DNA of 58,345 bases from Phycisphaerales bacterium (lineage in GTDB: Bacteria > Planctomycetota > Phycisphaerae > Sedimentisphaerales > Anaerobacaceae), in NCBI GenBank assembly GCA_030602885.1, contig JAUVYV010000022.1, forward strand, positions 1 to 58,345. Reading direction: 5' to 3'. The position numbers were made by a program, and so were the translations under genes. Below the pieces are notes generated by a model. It saw only the letters and a program-made list of their open reading frames with translations, made no database searches and was not told the origin of the DNA. Below, in pieces: positions 1 to 7,943 of this stretch. Every line of letters begins with the position of its first letter. Within the stretch, counting starts at the first letter, position 1.

Positions 1-923
1 CGTTTTCTGGAAAAAGCAGGCAAACGTGCCGCTGATTTCCACAATTTACAACTTGAAAATCTCGACAAGCCTCTTGAAGCGGTACAGATGGATGAACTGC
101 ACGGTAAAACAGTCAAACGCAAAGACAAAACCGAAGTTGTCAACGTTCCCAAAAAGCTGTGTAAACGCCTCAGTAAAAAAAGGGCAAAACATGGCTTCAT
201 ACGGCTCTGGCCGTGAAAAGCAGGTTTCTTCTCGAATCGATTATTGGAGCCCGTACTCTTCACAACGCTTTGCAGATGACTGCTTCGGTGGCTGTGTATT
301 CCAAAGGCAAGGACCCTCCGCTGATTCTGGTAGACGATCATCCGCCATATCCACAGGCTATTCTTACAGTATTTGGACAGATCAAACATCGCCGCCGAAA
401 AAACGGCAGAGGCAGACTCAAGTATCCACGCCTCAAACCGCCTGCGGATATGCAGGTAGGCGTTGTGAAGAAACTTCGAGACGACAGAGGTCATTTGTTG
501 AAAGTATCGAGCAAAGCTCTGTTTGGCAAAAAGAAACAAATCGAAAAGCGTATTCAAAAGCTGGGCATTGGTCAGAAGATCAATACTTCTCATATGGAAC
601 GACTCAATGGCACGATAAGAGGCCAGCAGGCCCGTCTTGCAAGGCGTACACGCAACGGCTCTCATCTTCAGGAGATGCTGCAGTATTCGATATGGCTGTG
701 GCGAGACTTGTACAACTGGACAAGGGTGCATTACTCGTTGCTGGACGAAACACCTGCGATGGCATTGTGTCTGACGGACGATGTTTGGACTGTTTTGAAA
801 TATATTTTGTATCCGGTTCATGTCAGCGACCTTCAACGTCAGGACTGGGCCGAGCAGCGTAACAGCGTGCTGGAATCAGCCGTTGATGTTTATAAACGTA
901 ATAAAGCCTTACCAATATCATGA
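1..923 (+). pseudogene. IS1-like DDE transposase, frameshifted, 5' end outside window
   Basis: The open frame entering the window (frame 1) contains VQMDELHG, matching the first catalytic Asp region of IS1-type DDE transposases, and stops at TGA 214-216. The protein then continues in frame 3 from about 210: VKSRFLLESIIGARTLHNA, then LVDDHPPYPQ (second Asp) and HMERLNGTIR with RLARRTR (catalytic Glu region), ending at 923. The two halves together match the C-terminal two thirds of an IS1-like transposase. They are joined by a -1 shift near 208-213, inside the catalytic domain. IS1 itself uses a programmed frameshift, but between insA and insB, so decay is the simpler reading here. No terminal inverted repeat is recognisable at the right side. 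Family level is fairly sure; the exact IS family is not. Confidence 0.7.
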
Positions 924-933
924 GGTAGTACCT

Positions 934-1205
934 TTGAATTGGGTTTGTTTTTTTGCGGCCGGAAGGGGCTATTTTTCTCGTAATCTCTTTTATTGTATAG
1001 GGTTAAGTTCATTTTTGGGGTTTGCTGAAATTGGCTTTGAATTGGGTTTGTTTGGGTTTGCTTTGGGTTTGCTTTTCACCGTTCGGAGGGGTGAATATTC
1101 TTCGTAATTCCTTTTCAGGTATAAAGTTAAGTTCATTGTGGGCCTTGCCAAAATTGGGTTTGTTTTGCATAAAAAGGTGTAAATTGCCAGCAAGTTAAGT
1201 TGGGC
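934..1205. repeat. Degenerate tandem spacer repeat (about 100-125 bp units)
   Basis: The spacer downstream of the transposase holds two and a half imperfect copies of one unit. CTTTGAATTGGGTTTG recurs at about 933 and 1035, with a shorter AAATTGGGTTTG at 1151. GGTTAAGTTCATT-like blocks recur at about 1002 and 1126, each preceded by TCGTAAT and a T-rich run. Read on the - strand this gives KTNPI / KPKANPNKPN-like peptides, a signature of non-coding dispersed repeats often mistranslated as proteins in Phycisphaerae (recalled, not searched). It is not treated as coding. Confidence 0.6.
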
Positions 1206-1207
1206 AG

Positions 1208-1782
1208 GATAGGCGGTTTTGTTTTTAGACACTGATTCACACCGATTGACACTGATTTTTGAAAAAGTTCAAGGGCTGAGAAATAGAATATAACATATTG
1301 TAAATGCGTGGGCATTGTTGAACCGTCCTAATTTCCGATACAGTATTCACTTTCTGTATGTTAGGTGGGTATTATACAACATGGGAAGTTAGATGTCAAG
1401 TGAAAAATAGTCGCTGGTCGCTGGTCTCTCGTGACTCGGTAGGGTGGAGAGTATCGCGTATCGCAGGTTGCGGGTTGGTGTGGAGGGATGGTTAGAAAAT
1501 ATATTGATAATAGATGAATGATGATTGATAATTGGCCCCGGTGAGATAGGCAAAGGTGGCCATCTCACGGGGTAAAGCGGGTAAATTTTAGCGGGTGAAA
1601 AAGGGTTGCAATCTCGGGCTATTTAGATATTATTTGGGCATGGATTTGGTCTAAGCTCTAAATGCTAAGCACTAAATCCTAAACAATATCGAAATTCAAA
1701 TGTTCAAGTGATCTAAACGTGCTTGTTTGGCGGGTGAAGGCGCAGCCGGTAATACAGTGATGGCGGTTTTGTAAAATATAAA
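1208..1782. other. Non-coding spacer with small repeats
   Basis: No credible gene. It holds an ACACTGATTCACACCGATTGAC-like repeat (1230-1255), two exact TCGCTGG heptamers (1411-1424), a hairpin with arms CCCCGGTGAGAT (1536-1547) and ATCTCACGGGG (1562-1572), and the 7-bp array at 1651-1685. The hairpin arms resemble those at 34298-34357. Confidence 0.55.
1651..1685. repeat. 7-bp tandem repeat, CTAARNN x5
   Basis: Five contiguous heptamers that all begin with CTAA (CTAAGCT, CTAAATG, CTAAGCA, CTAAATC, CTAAACA). The array lies about 100 bp upstream of the TPR gene. It has the same period as the arrays at 13882, 14283, 36054 and 58150. Confidence 0.75.
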
Positions 1783-3315
1783 ATGTTGCACACAATTATA
1801 GAATGGTTCAAGAATCTGAGTGAGCCCTGGCAAATTGCTATATTTGGAGCAGGGGTGACCTTTATTGGCGGACTATTCGTATTATGCAGGTGGCTGTTCG
1901 GAAAAAAGAAAGACACGGATTTGGCCCTTGAGATAATAGATGATACCTTGAAACAAAATAAGCAACTCAGGCAAACCGTAAAACAGCTCGAAGAGCAATT
2001 AGCACGCTCGCAGCTATCGACAGAACCCGGCGAATCCCAAGTCCCGCAGCCCACGCAGGAGGCGAAAGACTTAGCTGCACAGATTGAAGACGATGCCGGG
2101 CCTTATGCACAGGCGCTGAAGGCCATTGCCGAGGGCAACAATAAACAAGCCGATGAATTCCTGGACGAGACACAGCAGCTTTTAGACCATGTCCAGGAGC
2201 AAAAAGACCGGGCCCAGGCAAAGATATACATGGCCCGGATGCGAAATGCCTCTTATGCCGGCAGGCCTCAGGATGCCCTGCAGTACTGCAATAAACTGAG
2301 GCTGCTGGCCGGAGAAGACCCGCAGATTCTTAATCTTATGGCTACTGTTTACTACGAAAACGCACTGTATCAGAAGGCCGAGCCGCTGATGAAACGGGCG
2401 CTGGCGATTGATGAAGCTGGTTTAGGCAAAGACCATCCGAAGGTGGCCATACGATTAAATAACCTGGCGCAGTTGTATAAGGCGACGAATCGTCTGGCCA
2501 AGGCCGAGCCACTGATGAAACGGGCGCTGGCGATTGATGAAGCCAGTTTCGGCAAAGACCATCCAGAGGTCGCCACAGATTTAAACAACCTGGCGCAGTT
2601 GTATAAGGCGACGAATCGTCTGGCCGAGGCCGAGCCGCTGATGAAACGGGTGCTGGCGATTGATGAAGCTAGTTTAGGCAAAGACCATCCGAACGTGGCC
2701 ACAGATTTAAACAACTTGGCGCAGTTGTATCAGGCGACGAATCGTTTAGCCAAGGCCGAGCCGCTGATGAAACGGGTGGTAGAGATATTTGAAAAATCCT
2801 TGGGTAAAGATCATCCCAATGTTGCGACGGCATTAAACAACCTGGCGCAGTTGTATAAGGCGACGAATCGTTTGGCCGAGGCCGAGCCGCTGATGAAACG
2901 GGTGGTAGAGATATTAGAAAATCCTGGCGGTGAACCGTTACCCAATTATGCCGGGGCGTTAAACAACCTGGCGCAGTTGTATAAGGCGACGAATCGTTTA
3001 GCCGAGGCCGAGCCGCTGATGAAACGGGCGCTGGCGATTGATGAAGCCAGTTTAGGCAAAGACCATCCGAAGGTGGCCATCCGATTAAACAACCTGGCGT
3101 CGTTGTACAGGGAAACGAATCGTTTAGCCGAGGCCGAGCCGCTGATGGAGCGGCATTTGGTGATTTTTCTACAGTTTACCCAGCGGACCGGCCATCGGCA
3201 CCCGCATCTGGAAGATGCGATCGAAAACTATACCGCCCTGCTAATGCAGATGGGGCACAGTAAAGACCAAGTCGCTGCCCGACTGAAGCGCCTGACCCCG
3301 GAAATGTCTGAGTAG
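1783..3315 (+). CDS. Membrane-anchored TPR protein (kinesin light chain-like repeats)
   Basis: 510 residues. An N-terminal membrane segment (about residues 15-40, WQIAIFGAGVTFIGG...) is followed by a basic KKK stop-transfer run and a coiled-coil-like stretch to about 75. From about residue 190 there are seven consecutive 42-residue TPR units with consensus AEPLMKRALAIDEASLGKDHP (first half) and NNLAQLYKATNRLAE (second half), as in TPR_10/TPR_12 families. Such domains bind partner proteins; the partner here is unknown. The units are very similar at DNA level (126-bp period, about 2376-3160), implying recent unit duplication. No strong Shine-Dalgarno precedes the ATG, so the start is provisional. 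It stands alone between repeat-filled spacers. Confidence 0.85.
   Translation: MLHTIIEWFKNLSEPWQIAIFGAGVTFIGGLFVLCRWLFGKKKDTDLALEIIDDTLKQNKQLRQTVKQLEEQLARSQLSTEPGESQVPQPTQEAKDLAAQIEDDAGPYAQALKAIAEGNNKQADEFLDETQQLLDHVQEQKDRAQAKIYMARMRNASYAGRPQDALQYCNKLRLLAGEDPQILNLMATVYYENALYQKAEPLMKRALAIDEAGLGKDHPKVAIRLNNLAQLYKATNRLAKAEPLMKRALAIDEASFGKDHPEVATDLNNLAQLYKATNRLAEAEPLMKRVLAIDEASLGKDHPNVATDLNNLAQLYQATNRLAKAEPLMKRVVEIFEKSLGKDHPNVATALNNLAQLYKATNRLAEAEPLMKRVVEILENPGGEPLPNYAGALNNLAQLYKATNRLAEAEPLMKRALAIDEASLGKDHPKVAIRLNNLASLYRETNRLAEAEPLMERHLVIFLQFTQRTGHRHPHLEDAIENYTALLMQMGHSKDQVAARLKRLTPEMSE
2376..3160 (+). repeat. 126-bp intragenic tandem repeat (TPR units)
   Basis: About six and a half copies of a 126-bp unit within the TPR gene. 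GCCGAGCC(G/A)CTGATGAAACGG recurs once per unit with few mismatches. The conservation exceeds what protein-level selection alone would need, so unit number may vary between strains. Confidence 0.75.
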
Positions 3316-3324
3316 GCAGGTGGG

Positions 3325-3375
3325 TTGGACTAGTCGGACCGGTCGGACGAGTCAGACCAGTCGGACCTGTAGGAC
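3325..3375. repeat. 9-bp tandem repeat, GTCGGACNN
   Basis: About five imperfect nonamers (GTCGGACCG, GTCGGACGA, GTCAGACCA, GTCGGACCT, GTAGGACTT) just after the TPR stop codon. It contains no dyad or T-run resembling a terminator. Confidence 0.65.
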
Positions 3376-3548
3376 TTTTTGAATTGATTATTGATGAATG
3401 TGGGTCCTCTGCTGCTAAGCCAGGGTAGCATGGGTCCCCGGTTTGAGGATTCCAAGAAGCTCACCCGTAGGGATCTTCGCTGCGCTTCGAGATTCGGCGG
3501 GAGGCGGAGTGGTGCTGGGCACGGCGATGGTGACGGATAATGTGGGGG

Positions 3549-3607
3549 AGGTTATGCACGGCCGAGACGGCCGTGCCACGATGCATGGGCAGGATGCCCA
3601 TGCCACG
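3549..3607 (+). repeat. Twin-palindrome REP-like element, copy 1
   Basis: Two adjacent palindromes, CACGGCCGAGACGGCCGTG and GCATGGGCAGGATGCCCATGC, preceded by AGGTTATG. A nearly identical inverse copy lies at 35757-35815. Translated, such elements give HGRDGRAT / HGQDAHAT peptides, a widespread artefact in planctomycete annotations (recalled). It sits immediately upstream of the promoter for the DedA operon. Confidence 0.75.
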
Positions 3608-3610
3608 TTG

Positions 3611-3639
3611 TTGACATTGTGCACGTCCGGGCTTATTCT
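3611..3639 (+). promoter_or_regulatory. Sigma70-like promoter of the DedA-AMMECR1-maf operon
   Basis: TTGACA (3611-3616), 17-bp spacer, TATTCT (3634-3639), 27 bp upstream of the DedA start codon. The -35 hexamer is perfect and the -10 hexamer matches 4 of 6. The start codon follows an AGGAGG Shine-Dalgarno at 3658-3663. Confidence 0.55.
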
Positions 3640-3666
3640 TTGTGTAAAAATTGCGGCAGGAGGCAC

Positions 3667-4332
3667 ATGGACGATAGTATAAATCGGCAGGAACAGATAC
3701 AGCAGGTAGTGTGGTGGCACTGGCACAGGCGGTTGTACAACTGGGTGGTCCACTGGGCAGATACGCGATTCGGGATGCTTGCATTGATATTGCTTGCTGT
3801 TACCGAGCCGATTTGCGTGCCTATTCCGGCGGATGTGATGGTCGTCGGGATGTGTTTAGGCAAGCCGAAACGTGCGCTGCGGTACGGTTTGACGTGTTCG
3901 CTTTTTTCAGTGCTCGGCGGGACTATTGCCTTTTCCCTTGGCTTGGCAATCGGGCCGGAAAGGGTCGTTCAATTCTTCGAGCAGATAAGCTTTGGGCCTA
4001 TCGATTTAGCTCGCAGGGCACAGCAGGCGCTGGAGCTTTACCAAAAGTGGGACTTCTGGGCGATTTCGATATCGGCACTAACACCTGTGCCTTATATGAT
4101 TTTTAGCTGGGTCGGGGGAATGGCCGAGGTGTCATTGCTGAAATTCGTGGGTATAAGCGTGATATTCCGCACGATGCGGTTCGGGGGCGAAGCGCTGCTG
4201 TTCTATTTCTTCGGCGAAAGGGCCAAGCGCCTCATAGAAAAGTATTTCAACACGGCAACTGTCGTTGTTATCATATTGTTAGCTTTGGTTGCGTATGCCG
4301 TCAAACAGTTGGGTCATTTGTTTGCGGGCTGA
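3667..4332 (+). CDS. DedA/VTT-family (YqaA-like) membrane protein
   Basis: 221 residues from ATG 3667, which follows AGGAGG; an upstream in-frame ATG at 3619 lies inside the promoter and is rejected. Several hydrophobic segments are visible: FGMLALILLAVTEPICVPIPADVM, GTIAFSLGLAIG and the C-terminal TATVVVIILLALVAYAV. The VPIPAD stretch near the first membrane segment and the SALTPVPY.IFSWVGG re-entrant-like motif are typical of DedA/SNARE-associated (VTT) proteins, some of which act as lipid flippases or affect membrane-potential homeostasis. It is first in a tight run: the next gene starts 3 bp after its stop. Substrate unknown. Confidence 0.85.
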   Translation: MDDSINRQEQIQQVVWWHWHRRLYNWVVHWADTRFGMLALILLAVTEPICVPIPADVMVVGMCLGKPKRALRYGLTCSLFSVLGGTIAFSLGLAIGPERVVQFFEQISFGPIDLARRAQQALELYQKWDFWAISISALTPVPYMIFSWVGGMAEVSLLKFVGISVIFRTMRFGGEALLFYFFGERAKRLIEKYFNTATVVVIILLALVAYAVKQLGHLFAG

Positions 4333-4335
4333 GAG

Positions 4336-4896
4336 ATGAACGAGTCGCAGAAACAGGCGTTGTTGAAGGTCGCCCGTGACGCGGTGGAGGCGGTGATTAC
4401 GGCCAAGCCGCTGCCTAAGGTCGAGGCCGACGAGGCCGAACTCAATGCCAATTGCGGCTGCTTCGTTACGCTGAAAAATCACGAGCAGCTTCGAGGGTGT
4501 ATAGGCCAGTTCACTTCCGACAGACCCCTGATCGAGCTTATTGTCGAGATGGCGGAGTCTTCTGCAACAAGAGACCCGCGGTTTTTAGCCGACCCGATAA
4601 CGGCTGATGAGCTGGGCGATTTGGATATCGAGATTTCAGTGCTGTCACCCTTAAAGAAAACCAGCGACCCGCTGAGCTTGCGATTAGGCGTTGACGGTAT
4701 TTACATAAAACGTGGGCCTCTGTCGGGCTGTTTCCTGCCGCAGGTGGCGACCGAGACGGGCTGGGACGCCGAGCAGTTCCTCTCGTACTGCTGCTCACAC
4801 AAGGCGGGGCTGAGCCCGGACGCGTGGAACGATCCGGCCACCGAGGTGTACCTTTTCACCGCGGAGGTCTTCGGCGCAGCTTTTAAGGATATCTGA
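4336..4896 (+). CDS. amrA: AmmeMemoRadiSam system protein A (AMMECR1 domain)
   Basis: 186 residues and full length for the family. The hallmark LRGCIGQ motif lies at about residues 54-60, with the downstream DIEISVLSPL segment and a GxFLPQVATETGW stretch typical of AMMECR1 proteins. These accompany a Memo protein (AmrB) and a radical SAM enzyme (AmrS) in many bacteria and archaea; the modification performed is not established. An AmrB homologue is in this window at 56583-57458, 52 kb away, and no AmrS is visible. The gene is co-transcribed with the DedA gene (3-bp gap) and the lipoprotein gene (15-bp gap). Confidence 0.92.
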   Translation: MNESQKQALLKVARDAVEAVITAKPLPKVEADEAELNANCGCFVTLKNHEQLRGCIGQFTSDRPLIELIVEMAESSATRDPRFLADPITADELGDLDIEISVLSPLKKTSDPLSLRLGVDGIYIKRGPLSGCFLPQVATETGWDAEQFLSYCCSHKAGLSPDAWNDPATEVYLFTAEVFGAAFKDI

Positions 4897-4911
4897 GAGG
4901 AACTACGCGTT

Positions 4912-5958
4912 TTGATAAGAAGATTAGCTCTTATATTTACCATCCTGCTCCTCTGGCTTGGGGGATGTGGCGATGCTTCCCATCAGGGAGATTTGCGGAA
5001 TCTGAAGATCGATACGCCTGAGGGGATGAAAAAGTACCTTGAGGGTCAGAATCTTCCGGCGTTGGTTTCGGTTGACGTCTGGGACAACAAGTATGGGCCT
5101 GGACTGAAGCTCACAACCGCTCACTATGAGATTTTCACGACCCTGCTGGAGCCCTTGATGCTCTCGCAGGTGCCCGGCTTTGTCGAGAGCGCTTATCGCG
5201 GCTACCAGAGCCAGCTGCCTGCGCCTGTCCGGACCAGCAGCAGATTCACCGTCTATCTCTTTGCAGAGCGCCGGCAGTGGGACGCCTTTACAATCTATTT
5301 TGCCGGCAGACAGGCACCTGTCTATATGAAGATAAAGAAAGGCGCATATATGCTTAAAGGTGCATGCGTGGCTTACAATATCGGCGTCGAGCGGACCTTC
5401 GACAGTATAGGCCACGAGGGGTGGCATCAGTTCTCCGGAAAGCACTTCAGGTTTCGATTGCCAAGCTGGCTCGACGAAGGTATCGCCATGCTCTTTGAGA
5501 CCCACGCCTATGACAGGGGCTTTTTCTACTTTGACGCCACAAAGAACCTCGGCCGTCTCGGTGCCCTCAAGATGACCCTCCAGAAAAACAAGATGATTCC
5601 ACTGCGCCGGCTCATCTCGATGAATCCAGGCGAGGCCATTATCGACGGTGACGCCGCCGTTGGCGCCTTCTATAGTCAGTCGTATGCGCTCGTAAGATTC
5701 CTGCGCGAAGATGATTATGGAAGGCGACTGGCAAACTACCACCGCCTGATGCAGGACGGCCTGACCGGACAATGGCCTTTGAGCGATGCGGGCAAAAGAG
5801 TCGCCGCCGACAGGAATGTCCCCATGACCGTCCGGTTGAACAGGGCGCTCGGTGTGCTCTTGTTCGCGCATTACATCGATGAGGACATTGAAGAAATTGA
5901 GCGGCAGTACATCCGTTTCTGCAGAAAAATCGTCTATCATGTGCGATTCAAAAATTAG
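4912..5958 (+). CDS. Lipoprotein with HExxH metalloprotease-like motif
   Basis: 348 residues from TTG 4912, 15 bp after amrA. A lipoprotein signal ends in WLGGC (lipobox Cys near residue 19). The centre carries GHEGWHQF (HExxH, about residues 167-171) followed by LPSWLDEGIAMLFE, the arrangement of gluzincin zinc peptidases (HExxH ... E in an EG helix), as in peptidase MA-like/DUF1570 proteins of planctomycetes. A secreted, membrane-tethered zinc hydrolase is therefore likely; the substrate is unknown. The alternative is an inactive fold that only keeps the motif. The TTG start is the only one that keeps the whole signal peptide. Confidence 0.8.
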   Translation: MIRRLALIFTILLLWLGGCGDASHQGDLRNLKIDTPEGMKKYLEGQNLPALVSVDVWDNKYGPGLKLTTAHYEIFTTLLEPLMLSQVPGFVESAYRGYQSQLPAPVRTSSRFTVYLFAERRQWDAFTIYFAGRQAPVYMKIKKGAYMLKGACVAYNIGVERTFDSIGHEGWHQFSGKHFRFRLPSWLDEGIAMLFETHAYDRGFFYFDATKNLGRLGALKMTLQKNKMIPLRRLISMNPGEAIIDGDAAVGAFYSQSYALVRFLREDDYGRRLANYHRLMQDGLTGQWPLSDAGKRVAADRNVPMTVRLNRALGVLLFAHYIDEDIEEIERQYIRFCRKIVYHVRFKN

Positions 5959-6005
5959 CGAACATTAACCCACAAACAGTCTGGCAGCGGCTAAATACGA
6001 AACCT

Positions 6006-6599
6006 GTGGCTCAATCGTCCAGCAACAAACCGTCCATTATTCTTGCCTCGGCCTCACCGAGGCGCCGCCGGTTGCTCGCCCAGGCCGGCTACAAATTCAG
6101 GGTCGTCCCCTCAAATATTGACGAATCAACCTTCGATGCCCGACAGCTCAGCCCCGCTGCCTGCGCCGAGCATCTGGCGCTTGCAAAAGCGCTCGATGTC
6201 GCCGAGAAATATCCCAACGCGCTCGTCATCGGCGCCGATACCGTCGTCGATTGCGACGGGGAAATTATCGGCAAGCCCGCCGATGCGACTCAGGCCGAGG
6301 CCATTACCCGCAAGCTCTTCAGCAGGCCCCATAAGGTAATCACGGGCCTTGCAATTGTCCGGCTCGCCGACGAGGCCAAAATTGTAGCCAGTGACACCAC
6401 TGTCGTCTATCCAAGGCAGATGACCGATGAGCAGTTGGCCCAACACTTGGCTTGCGGCTCGTGGCGTGACAAGGCCGGTGCGTATGCCATCAGGGAGCAG
6501 GGCGATGAGTTTGTCGAGCGAATCGAAGGCAGCTTGACAAACGTTATGGGCCTGCCGATGGAGCTCCTGCATCGCCTGATAATGGGCATCTCCTCTTGA
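6006..6599 (+). CDS. maf: Maf family nucleotide pyrophosphatase
   Basis: 197 residues from GTG 6006, close to the usual Maf length. SASPRRRRLL (N-terminal nucleotide-binding motif), VIGADTVV, ITGLAIVR and WRDKAGAYAIREQG are all present. Maf proteins hydrolyse non-canonical or pyrimidine nucleoside triphosphates to monophosphates and can affect septation. The DKAGAYAIQ-type C-terminal motif fits the dTTP/UTP-specific (YhdE-like) branch. It is last in the + strand run starting with DedA, 47 bp after the lipoprotein gene. Confidence 0.93.
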   Translation: MAQSSSNKPSIILASASPRRRRLLAQAGYKFRVVPSNIDESTFDARQLSPAACAEHLALAKALDVAEKYPNALVIGADTVVDCDGEIIGKPADATQAEAITRKLFSRPHKVITGLAIVRLADEAKIVASDTTVVYPRQMTDEQLAQHLACGSWRDKAGAYAIREQGDEFVERIEGSLTNVMGLPMELLHRLIMGISS

Positions 6600-6665
6600 A
6601 GTTACCCGCCGGCAGCAGCAGCGCTGCAAACCTTGCCATCGCTCCCCCCCCACGTCCGTTCTTAC

Positions 6666-6693
6666 TTGATTGTCCCGGCCCGGACTGTATGAT
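6666..6693 (+). promoter_or_regulatory. Possible promoter of the M28 peptidase gene
   Basis: TTGATT (6666-6671), 16-bp spacer, TATGAT (6688-6693). It lies 65 bp upstream of the TTG start. Consensus match only. Confidence 0.35.
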
Positions 6694-6758
6694 GTTAATC
6701 GTTTTATGGCAGTGCGGTTGCTTCCTGAGCAGAGCCTCTTAGTAAGCGGAGAGAAGAG

Positions 6759-7802
6759 TTGGAATCGAGGGGTCACAGGAAATGGTTTCGCATACGTATC
6801 ATCACCCGCGGGGCGGTGATTCGCTTGAGCGTACTGGCGGGCGCTCTTATTGTCTTCTGTTTTTGGGGCCATTTCACAATGATTAGAATGCCCGGCAAAA
6901 GCTATAAAGGCACGCTGCCTGCCCTGACCGAAGACCAAAAGACCCTGCAAACAGAGCTCACCCTCGCCGTCGAGCACATCGCCGGCACAATCGGAGAGCG
7001 AAATCTCTACAAGTACGAAAAGTTGCAGCAGGCGGTGAATTTCATAGAGAGCACACTCACGCAGACCGGCTGCGAGGTCCGTCGTCAACAATTTGATGTC
7101 CAGGCAAAAACCTGCTGCAACCTCGAAGTCGAAATTTCCGGCTCCGAGAAAAAGGACGAAATCGTGATTGTCGGCGCCCATTACGACTCCGTCTTCACCA
7201 GCCCCGGAGCAAACGACAACGGCTCAGGCGTCGCTGCGACACTCGCCCTTGCTCGTCGCTTCAGGCACAAAAGCCCGCAGCGAACCCTGCGGTTTGTCTT
7301 TTTTGTAAATGAAGAGCCGCCGTTTTTCCAGACCCCCGATATGGGAAGTTATATTTATGCCGCCGCCTGCCGAGCTAAAAACGAAAACATCGTCGCCATG
7401 CTCAGCTTAGAGACCATCGGCTGTTACTGCGACGAGCCGAACAGCCAGAAGTACCCATTCCCCTTCAGCATCATATATCCGAATACCGGCAATTTTCTCG
7501 GCTTTGTCAGCGACCTTTCATCACGGAAACTGCTCCGCCGCGTAGTCGCCTCATTCCGAAAAAACTGCAAATTCCCCTCCCAGGCAGGCGCCCTGCCCTC
7601 CTTCATCACCGGCATAAGCTGGTCCGACCACTGGTCCTTCCGGCAGCACGACTACCCCGCAATCATGGTCACCGACACCGCACCATTTAGATATCTATAC
7701 TACCACTCCGCCGAAGATACCCCCGAAAAAATCGATTACGAACGTCTGGCGAGGGTCGTAGCAGGCCTCGAAGCGGTCATCACTGACTTGACCGACCTCT
7801 GA
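6759..7802 (+). CDS. M28 family metallopeptidase, membrane-anchored
   Basis: 347 residues from TTG 6759, preceded by GGAGAGAAGAG. A basic N-terminus and one hydrophobic segment (about 25-45, VIRLSVLAGALIVFCFWGHF) look like a signal anchor. The catalytic domain shows GAHYDS and GANDNGSG (zinc ligands His and Asp), VNEEPP (catalytic/ligand Glu pair), SDHWSF and a late YHSAEDT (His ligand), the M28 aminopeptidase pattern. It most likely removes N-terminal residues from peptides outside the cytoplasm. It converges on the gene at 7944-9788. Family is clear; substrate unknown. Confidence 0.9.
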   Translation: MESRGHRKWFRIRIITRGAVIRLSVLAGALIVFCFWGHFTMIRMPGKSYKGTLPALTEDQKTLQTELTLAVEHIAGTIGERNLYKYEKLQQAVNFIESTLTQTGCEVRRQQFDVQAKTCCNLEVEISGSEKKDEIVIVGAHYDSVFTSPGANDNGSGVAATLALARRFRHKSPQRTLRFVFFVNEEPPFFQTPDMGSYIYAAACRAKNENIVAMLSLETIGCYCDEPNSQKYPFPFSIIYPNTGNFLGFVSDLSSRKLLRRVVASFRKNCKFPSQAGALPSFITGISWSDHWSFRQHDYPAIMVTDTAPFRYLYYHSAEDTPEKIDYERLARVVAGLEAVITDLTDL

Positions 7803-7943
7803 AAATACCCTGTCGGCTGTGACCTTTCCAAAAACGTCCGAAAAAACTTCAACTCAATCACTTTCATCTAATGGGCTGTCCGGCCTATGCGCGCTTCGGT
7901 ATGACATGATGTTTGTGCAGCCCGTCCAGCCGGGCCGGGCTCG

